Assembly (NCBI GenBank): GCA_046049545.1
Contig: JBJORF010000001.1
Coordinates: forward strand, 78,943-142,942
DNA: 64,000 bases
Direction: 5' to 3'
DNA from: Romeriopsis sp046049545
GTDB lineage: Bacteria > Cyanobacteriota > Cyanobacteriia > Leptolyngbyales > Leptolyngbyaceae
The notes under the pieces were generated by a model that saw only the letters and a program-made list of their open reading frames with translations, had not been told where the DNA came from and did no database searches. The number at the start of each line of letters is the position of its first letter. Position 1 is the stretch's first letter. This document shows positions 58,685 through 64,000 of this stretch, piece after piece. A program made the position numbers and the translations under genes.

Positions 58685-59128
58685 ATGAGCGCTGACGTTT
58701 TTCATTCCAGTTATCATTGTCCCCTTTGCCGGAATTTGGGCAATCGTCCGGGCGATCGTCATGACGTTGCTGTTCCGCAGGGCCAGATGCGCCTGAATCC
58801 CTCGCTCCAGCCGGCGGCGATCGGTTGGTTTCAAGGGCAATTGCGTTGTCCCTATTGCCAATCAAATTTTGTGAGCAGTGGTCGAGGACAGTTTGTGCGC
58901 GATCCATTTCATGTCGCCCCGCGTCTAAGTATTCAACAACTGCGGCGGCAAAGTCGCCCCTTGGCGCGCCTCCGGCGCGATCTGCAACCGCTTCTCTTGG
59001 TGGTGGCAGGGGCTTTAACTTTGGTATTGGTCGGTGGCCTCACTCATGCAGGGACGCGCGATCGATTTTTCCCGAGTCAACCGACCGCTAACCCAATGGA
59101 TTCGACGCGGCCCTCGATCGGCGATTGA
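58685..59128 (+). CDS. Zinc-ribbon membrane protein, function unknown
   Basis: This 147-residue protein has two Cys pairs (HCPLCRN near residue 11, CPYCQS near 55) forming a zinc-ribbon-like unit, then a basic stretch with LSIQQLRRQSRPLARLRRDL. One membrane helix follows (LLLVVAGALTLVLVGGL, about 103-119), and a short polar tail ends it. Cyanobacterial genomes contain similar small Cys-pair membrane proteins. Function unknown. The start is the ATG at 58685. It is upstream of chlH on the same strand but with a 484-bp gap. Confidence 0.6.
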   Translation: MSADVFHSSYHCPLCRNLGNRPGDRHDVAVPQGQMRLNPSLQPAAIGWFQGQLRCPYCQSNFVSSGRGQFVRDPFHVAPRLSIQQLRRQSRPLARLRRDLQPLLLVVAGALTLVLVGGLTHAGTRDRFFPSQPTANPMDSTRPSIGD

Positions 59129-59612
59129 CGAACTGATTTTCATCACCCTGGTATTCCGGCAGCGAATGCGCGATCCTCGGGGAGTCTGAAGTTGCGTAAA
59201 GTTTTGAAACAATGGTTTGAGTGATTGCTCTCATAAATGTTACAAAATGTTTACTAAACTCTGGTTTGAGTTATCAAATTGTTTCGGGATTAGCTGATCT
59301 CGCAACCAGCGGTGCAGCAATCTGATACAAATTTAACTGTATGAGCACAAATACTCGCGATCGCCGTCTGCCCCATCTGATTTCGGTTTGCGTTAACCAT
59401 TCATAGCCGTGATTGATGTTTGGATCCGTTGCCTGCAGCGGGTTTGCTTAGATTGGGATGACGATGTCAATTGGGCCATTACGTGATAATTCGCCAGCGA
59501 ACCATAAACAAGCCGACCAGTTTCCAACTGTTCAATTGCGCCATATTCAAGTTAGCCAGTTGTTCAGTCAAACTGCCCCAAAGAACCAGCATTTGATAGG
59601 AGTCTTGACCGC
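59129..59612. other. 484-bp region upstream of chlH
   Basis: No gene was found. The region contains an A/T-rich part (59210-59345) likely to hold the chlH promoter, and AGGAG at 59599-59603 as ribosome-binding site. No perfect palindrome or tandem repeat was seen. Confidence 0.5.
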
Positions 59613-62600
59613 ATGTTCACCTATACCAAGCCATCTATTCGCCACATTCAGCCTGAGGATTTGCGGGGTCGCAAACTCGTGCGCGTGGTGTACGTGGTTC
59701 TGGAACCGCAGTATCAGAGTGCTTTGTCCGCTGCGGTGAACTCGATCAATAGCAAGCACCCAGAAATCGCGGTGGAAGTTAGTGGCTACCTGATTGAGGA
59801 GCTGCGGGACAATGAAAACTACGAAGAATTTAAACGGGATGTTGCAGCGGCGAACGTGTTCATTGCGTCGCTGATTTTCTTGGAAGATTTGGCCGACAAA
59901 ATTGTGGAAGCAGTAGCTCCGGTCAAAGATCGATTGGATGTGTCGGTGGTCTTCCCGTCGATGCCGCAGGTGATGCGTCTGAATAAGATGGGTAGCTTCT
60001 CCCTGGCGCAGATCGGGCAGTCGAAGAGTGTCATCGGCAGTTTCATGAAGAAGCGCAAGGAGAAGTCCGGTGCAGGTTTCCAGGATGCAATGCTGAAGCT
60101 GCTGCGCACCCTGCCGACGGTGCTGAAGTACCTGCCGATCGAAAAGGCCCAGGATGCCCGCAATTTCATGCTCAGCTTCCAGTATTGGCTGGGCGGCAAT
60201 GAAGAGAACCTGGAAAACTTCATTCTGATGTTGGCGGATAAGTATGTGTTCGCCGGGGAGAAGGGCGAAGCCCGTCCAGCCGATGCGCCGACCTTTGAAT
60301 ATGCGGAGCCGGTGACCTACCCGGATATGGGGATTTGGCATCCGTTGGCCCCGATGATGTACGAAGACGCGAAGGAATACTTTAACTGGTATGCCTCGCG
60401 GCGGGATCTGCCGGAAGCGCAGCGGCGCGGCGATTGCCCGACGATCGGTCTGGTGCTTCAGCGGACGCATTTGGTCACTGGCGATGATGCCCACTACGTC
60501 TCCGTGGTGTCGGAGTTTGAGGCGCGGGGGGCAAGGGTGATTCCGGTGTTTGCGGGGGGCTTGGACTTCTCGAAGCCTGTGGATGAATATTTCTATGAGC
60601 CGATCGCGAAGCAAACGGCGATCGTCGATGCCGTGGTATCGCTGACGGGTTTCGCGCTCGTCGGTGGCCCCGCGAAGCAAGACCATCCGAAGGCGGTGGA
60701 ATCCCTGAAGCGGTTGAATCGTCCCTACATGGTGGCGCTGCCGTTGGTGTTCCAAACCACGGAAGAGTGGCAGGAAAGCGATCTGGGGCTGCACCCGATT
60801 CAGGTGGCCTTGCAGATTGCCTTGCCGGAGCTGGACGGGGCGATCGAGCCGATTATCATGTCGGGCCGCGATGGTTCCACTGGGAAATCGATCACCCTGC
60901 AAGATCGGGTCGAAACCCTGGCGGAGCGGGCGCTGAAGTGGGCCAACCTGCGCCGCAAGCCGAAGCCGGAGAAGAAAGTTGCGATCACCGTGTTCAGCTT
61001 CCCGCCGGATAAAGGGAACGTCGGTACGGCGGCTTATCTGGATGTGTTTGGTTCGATTTACAAGGTGCTGGAAGGGCTGCGGGAAGATGGCTACCACATC
61101 GGTGATCTGCCGGAAGATTCCCACAAGCTGATGCTGGAAGTGCTGCATGATGCGGAAGCGCAGTACAACAGCCCGGAACTGAACATCGCCTACCGGATGC
61201 CTGTGGCGGAATACGAAGCGCTCACGCCTTACCACGAGCGCTTGCATGACTCCTGGGGGCCAGCACCGGGGAATTTGAATACCGACGGTCAGAACATGCT
61301 GATCTTCGGTAAGCATTTCGGCAACGTGTTTATCGGGGTGCAGCCGACCTTTGGCTATGAGGGCGATCCGATGCGGTTGCTGTTCTCGCGGAGTGCCAGT
61401 CCGCACCATGGCTTTGCGGCTTACTACACTTACCTGGAGCGGGTTTGGGGTGCGGATGCGGTGCTGCATTTCGGTACCCATGGTTCCCTGGAATTTATGC
61501 CCGGTAAGCAGATGGGGATGTCGGATACCTGCTATCCCGATAGCTTGATTGGCTCGATTCCAAACTTGTACTACTACGCGGCGAATAATCCGTCAGAAGC
61601 AACGATCGCCAAGCGGCGCAGCTACGCCGAAACCATTTCCTACCTGACACCTCCGGCGGAAAATGCGGGGCTGTACAAGGGCTTGAAGGAACTGGGCGAA
61701 CTGATCGGTTCCTACCAGACGATGAAGGATAGCCCCCGAGGCGTGCAGATCGTTGATACGATCATGGACAAAGCCCGGATCTGCAACCTGGATAAGGATG
61801 TGGTGCTGCCGGATCACTCGGCGGCGGAACTGACCCAGGACGATCGCGACAATATCGTCGGTAAGATCTACATCAAGATCATGGAAATCGAATCGCGCTT
61901 GCTGCCCTGCGGGTTGCACGTGATCGGTAAGCCGCCGACAGCGGAAGAGGCGATCGCGACCTTGGTGAATATTGCCAGCCTCGATCGCGAAGAAGAGCAA
62001 ATCCTCAGCTTGCCCCGCGTCATTGCCAATAGCGTTTATCGCAACATTGACGAAATCTTCAAGAACAGCGACCAGGGCGTGCTGGCGGATGTGCAACTGC
62101 TGAACGACATCAACCAAGCCAGCCGCGCGGCGGTGACGGCGATGGTGCAGGCGCAGCAGGATGACGATGGCCGAGTATCGCGCAATTCAATGCTGGGCAA
62201 TTTGTTTGCGGGCTTTAGCAATAAGCAGGAGCCTTGGATTGAAGCGCTGCACCAGTTGGGCTTCACCAACGTCGATGGTGATAGCCTGAAGCCGCTGTTC
62301 GAGTTCCTGCAATTCTGCTTGAAGCAAGTCGTGGCGGATAATGAACTGGGCGGTTTGCTGACGGGCTTGAGCGGGGAATACATCAGCCCTGGCCCCGGTG
62401 GCGACCCGATTCGCAACCCGGACGTGTTGCCGACCGGGAAGAATATTCACGCCCTTGATCCGCAGTCGATTCCGACGGAGGCGGCGGTACGATCGGCCAA
62501 GATTGTCGTTGATCGGTTGATTGCGCGTCAGCAGGCCGATAACGATGGTGCTTACCCCGAGACGATCGCTTGCGTCCTCTGGGGCACCGACAACATCAAG

Positions 62601-63623
62601 ACCTACGGTGAGTCCCTGGCTCAGATTCTCTGGATGGTCGGCGTGAAGCCCGTGCCGGATTCCTTCGGACGGGTGAATAAGCTGGAGTTGATTGAGTTAA
62701 ATGAGCTGGGTCGGCCTCGGATCGACGTGGTGGTGAACTGTTCGGGGGTTTTCCGCGACTTGTTCATCAACCAAATGGCCTTGCTCGATCGGGCGGTGAA
62801 GATGGCAGCGGAAGCCGATGAGCCGTTGGAGATGAACTTCGTGCGCAAACACGCGATCGCCCAAGCGGAAGAACTCGGTGTGAACATCCGTGAGGCCGCC
62901 ACCCGCGTCTTCTCGAATGCTTCCGGTTCCTACTCCTCGAACATCAACCTCGCGGTGGAAAACGGCACCTGGGAAAGCGAAGAAGAACTGCAAAACATGT
63001 ACCTGGCTCGCAAGGGCTTTGCCTTTAACGCGGATAATCCAGGGATTATGAAGCAGAGCGAAGACTTGTTCCGGGCTTCCCTGAAGACCGCCGATGTGAC
63101 GTTCCAGAACTTGGATTCCTCGGAGATTTCGCTGACTGATGTGTCACACTATTACGACTCCGATCCGACCAAGATCGTGTCGCGCCTGCGGGATGACGGG
63201 AAGAAGCCGACTTCGTTTATGGCCGATACGACCACGGCGAATGCCCAAATTCGGACGCTATCGGAAACAGTGCGATTGGATTCGCGCACGAAGCTGTTGA
63301 ATCCGAAGTGGTATGAAGGGATGCTGTCCCACGGTTATGAGGGTGTGCGTGAGTTGTCCAAGCGCTTGGTAAACACCATGGGTTGGTCGGCGACAGCGGA
63401 TGCGGTGGATAACTGGGTCTACGAAGATGCGAATACCACATTCATCAAGGATAAAGAGATGCAGCAGCGCCTCTTGGATCTCAACCCGAATTCTTTCCGT
63501 AAGATGGTAACGACTTTGCTGGAAGCGAATGGTCGGGGCTATTGGGACACTGATGAAGAGAACCTCGATCGTCTGCGCGAACTGTATCAAGAAGTCGAAG
63601 ACAAGATTGAAGGCGTGGAATAA
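59613..63623 (+). CDS. chlH: Magnesium chelatase subunit H
   Basis: ChlH is the porphyrin-binding, catalytic subunit of Mg-chelatase, which inserts Mg2+ into protoporphyrin IX with ChlI and ChlD at the branch point to chlorophyll. At 1336 residues it has the full family length. It opens with MFTYTKPSIRHIQPEDLRGR and has the CobN/Mg-chelatase core with AAYLDVFGSIYKVLEGLRED, a conserved stretch DAVLHFGTHGSLEFMPGKQM (His residues of the substrate/metal region), and LSGEYISPGPGGDPIRNPDV, the family hallmark. A helical C-terminus follows. The start is the ATG at 59613. GUN4 and the other chelatase genes are not in the window. Confidence 0.98.
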   Translation: MFTYTKPSIRHIQPEDLRGRKLVRVVYVVLEPQYQSALSAAVNSINSKHPEIAVEVSGYLIEELRDNENYEEFKRDVAAANVFIASLIFLEDLADKIVEAVAPVKDRLDVSVVFPSMPQVMRLNKMGSFSLAQIGQSKSVIGSFMKKRKEKSGAGFQDAMLKLLRTLPTVLKYLPIEKAQDARNFMLSFQYWLGGNEENLENFILMLADKYVFAGEKGEARPADAPTFEYAEPVTYPDMGIWHPLAPMMYEDAKEYFNWYASRRDLPEAQRRGDCPTIGLVLQRTHLVTGDDAHYVSVVSEFEARGARVIPVFAGGLDFSKPVDEYFYEPIAKQTAIVDAVVSLTGFALVGGPAKQDHPKAVESLKRLNRPYMVALPLVFQTTEEWQESDLGLHPIQVALQIALPELDGAIEPIIMSGRDGSTGKSITLQDRVETLAERALKWANLRRKPKPEKKVAITVFSFPPDKGNVGTAAYLDVFGSIYKVLEGLREDGYHIGDLPEDSHKLMLEVLHDAEAQYNSPELNIAYRMPVAEYEALTPYHERLHDSWGPAPGNLNTDGQNMLIFGKHFGNVFIGVQPTFGYEGDPMRLLFSRSASPHHGFAAYYTYLERVWGADAVLHFGTHGSLEFMPGKQMGMSDTCYPDSLIGSIPNLYYYAANNPSEATIAKRRSYAETISYLTPPAENAGLYKGLKELGELIGSYQTMKDSPRGVQIVDTIMDKARICNLDKDVVLPDHSAAELTQDDRDNIVGKIYIKIMEIESRLLPCGLHVIGKPPTAEEAIATLVNIASLDREEEQILSLPRVIANSVYRNIDEIFKNSDQGVLADVQLLNDINQASRAAVTAMVQAQQDDDGRVSRNSMLGNLFAGFSNKQEPWIEALHQLGFTNVDGDSLKPLFEFLQFCLKQVVADNELGGLLTGLSGEYISPGPGGDPIRNPDVLPTGKNIHALDPQSIPTEAAVRSAKIVVDRLIARQQADNDGAYPETIACVLWGTDNIKTYGESLAQILWMVGVKPVPDSFGRVNKLELIELNELGRPRIDVVVNCSGVFRDLFINQMALLDRAVKMAAEADEPLEMNFVRKHAIAQAEELGVNIREAATRVFSNASGSYSSNINLAVENGTWESEEELQNMYLARKGFAFNADNPGIMKQSEDLFRASLKTADVTFQNLDSSEISLTDVSHYYDSDPTKIVSRLRDDGKKPTSFMADTTTANAQIRTLSETVRLDSRTKLLNPKWYEGMLSHGYEGVRELSKRLVNTMGWSATADAVDNWVYEDANTTFIKDKEMQQRLLDLNPNSFRKMVTTLLEANGRGYWDTDEENLDRLRELYQEVEDKIEGVE

Positions 63624-63645
63624 CGGTTTGAATTAATTTATTAGT

Positions 63646-63673
63646 AAAGGTGGGCCATGCGCTCACCTTTTTT
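63646..63673 (+). terminator. Rho-independent terminator of chlH
   Basis: An imperfect stem AAAGGTGGGC / GCTCACCTTT with a 5-nt loop is followed by a T run. It starts 22 bp after the chlH stop. Confidence 0.85.
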
Positions 63674-63716
63674 ATTGGGTTAGGATGAAGGTGCTGTTTG
63701 CGGGCGTGACGTTGAT

Positions 63717-63929
63717 ATGGCGTACAGTGATTTCAAAACGTTGGAGCAGGCGATCGACCGGTTGGAGCTGACGTTCATCGATCGGCCACAGCTGTTTCAC
63801 GATGTGCCCCCGATCACGCCTTCGGTGCGGCTGAAAGAAACGCTGGAAGAGACCTTGGATTTAGCTTCGAGCATTAGTACGGAAAAGGCGCGATCGGAGT
63901 TATTAGACATTATCGGGAATAAGGGTTGA
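63717..63929 (+). pseudogene. N-terminal fragment of a cyanobacterial hypothetical protein
   Basis: A 70-codon frame begins MAYSDFKTLEQAIDRLELTF and continues through FHDVPPITPSVRLKETLEET to SSISTEKARSELLDIIGNKG. It resembles the first third of a ~200-residue cyanobacterial family I recall (MxYSDF...LF..VPPxxPSxxLxETL....AxAINTEKARSE), whose STEKARSE motif normally continues into a nuclease-like domain. Here the frame stops just after that motif, and no continuation is found in any frame to the window end. I regard it as a truncated copy, though a natural short protein is possible. Confidence 0.55.
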
Positions 63930-64000
63930 AGAATAGAGTGAGAAGCTCGCCGGTTAATGCCGCCAGAGGTTGCCACATGAAAATGAGCTACCAAGCGCTA

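Noticed and set aside
59568..61481. 637-codon open frame on the minus strand inside chlH
   Set aside because: It is antisense to an unmistakable chlH, has Arg/His/Gln-rich non-protein-like composition and no family motif; long shadow frames are expected in GC-rich genes.

Overview
The window comes from a cyanobacterium. It carries magnesium-chelatase subunit H (chlH), the NDH-1 cluster ndhA-I-G-E, vipp1/IM30, a solanesyl diphosphate synthase of the plastoquinone type, an omega-3 desaturase (desB), a group 2 sigma-70 factor and the rbp-rpsU pair, plus several protein families found almost only in cyanobacteria (DUF3110, DUF1400-hydrolase, DUF1517). The octamer GCGATCGC (HIP1) occurs again and again. 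Base composition is moderately GC-rich, which suggests a freshwater or terrestrial beta-cyanobacterium (Leptolyngbya-like breadth of genes) rather than a marine picocyanobacterium. The species cannot be named from this sequence.

Layout. 1-9.6 kb: a truncated gene, murQ, a DUF3110 gene, the plastoquinone prenyl synthase, a DMT transporter, a WecG/TagA glycosyltransferase with an unusual N-terminal extension, uvrA and an exported protein. 9.6-18 kb: lysS, an uncharacterised 355-residue protein, a NYN/YacP RNase, an SDR protein without the catalytic Tyr, tRNA-Asn, hisF, vipp1 and a thioredoxin. 18-27 kb: DUF4126 protein, a PLP aminotransferase, SSB, a nucleotidyltransferase/pseudo-phosphomannomutase fusion, a DUF1400 hydrolase and truB. 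27-31 kb: a decayed-gene mosaic of tiny ORFs, an M16 peptidase homologue without its zinc motif, desB and a VOC protein. 31-35 kb: four same-strand envelope genes (two zinc-ribbon membrane proteins, a Pro/Ala-rich lipoprotein, a DUF1517 protein). 35-40 kb: sigma factor, receiver-only response regulator, exported protein, TPR protein and a repeat-dense spacer. 40-45 kb: nadK, the ndh operon and gltA. 45-50 kb: a basic protein, codA, and an accessory patch with an orphan antitoxin-like gene, a Uma2 nuclease-like protein and a DUF2283 gene pair bracketed by two copies of a 37-bp palindromic repeat. 50-64 kb: clpB, two tandem P-loop ATPase genes, rbp-rpsU, a CLC channel, chlH and a truncated gene.

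Most of the window is ordinary housekeeping chromosome. Photosynthesis and respiration genes are well represented: quinone precursor, NDH-1, chlorophyll branch point, thylakoid maintenance and membrane unsaturation. No insertion sequence, prophage or CRISPR array is visible.

The less ordinary signals are: (i) the tandem ATPases divergent from clpB; (ii) the DUF2283 gene pair flanked by palindromic repeats; (iii) the mosaic of four tiny ORFs at 27.1-27.8 kb; (iv) many independent 14-20 bp tandem duplications in spacers and, in frame, inside genes; (v) a nested 49-nt hairpin between gltA and ndhA; and (vi) several enzyme-family members that have lost canonical catalytic residues. All assignments come from reading the sequence and from memory of protein families; no database search was possible.
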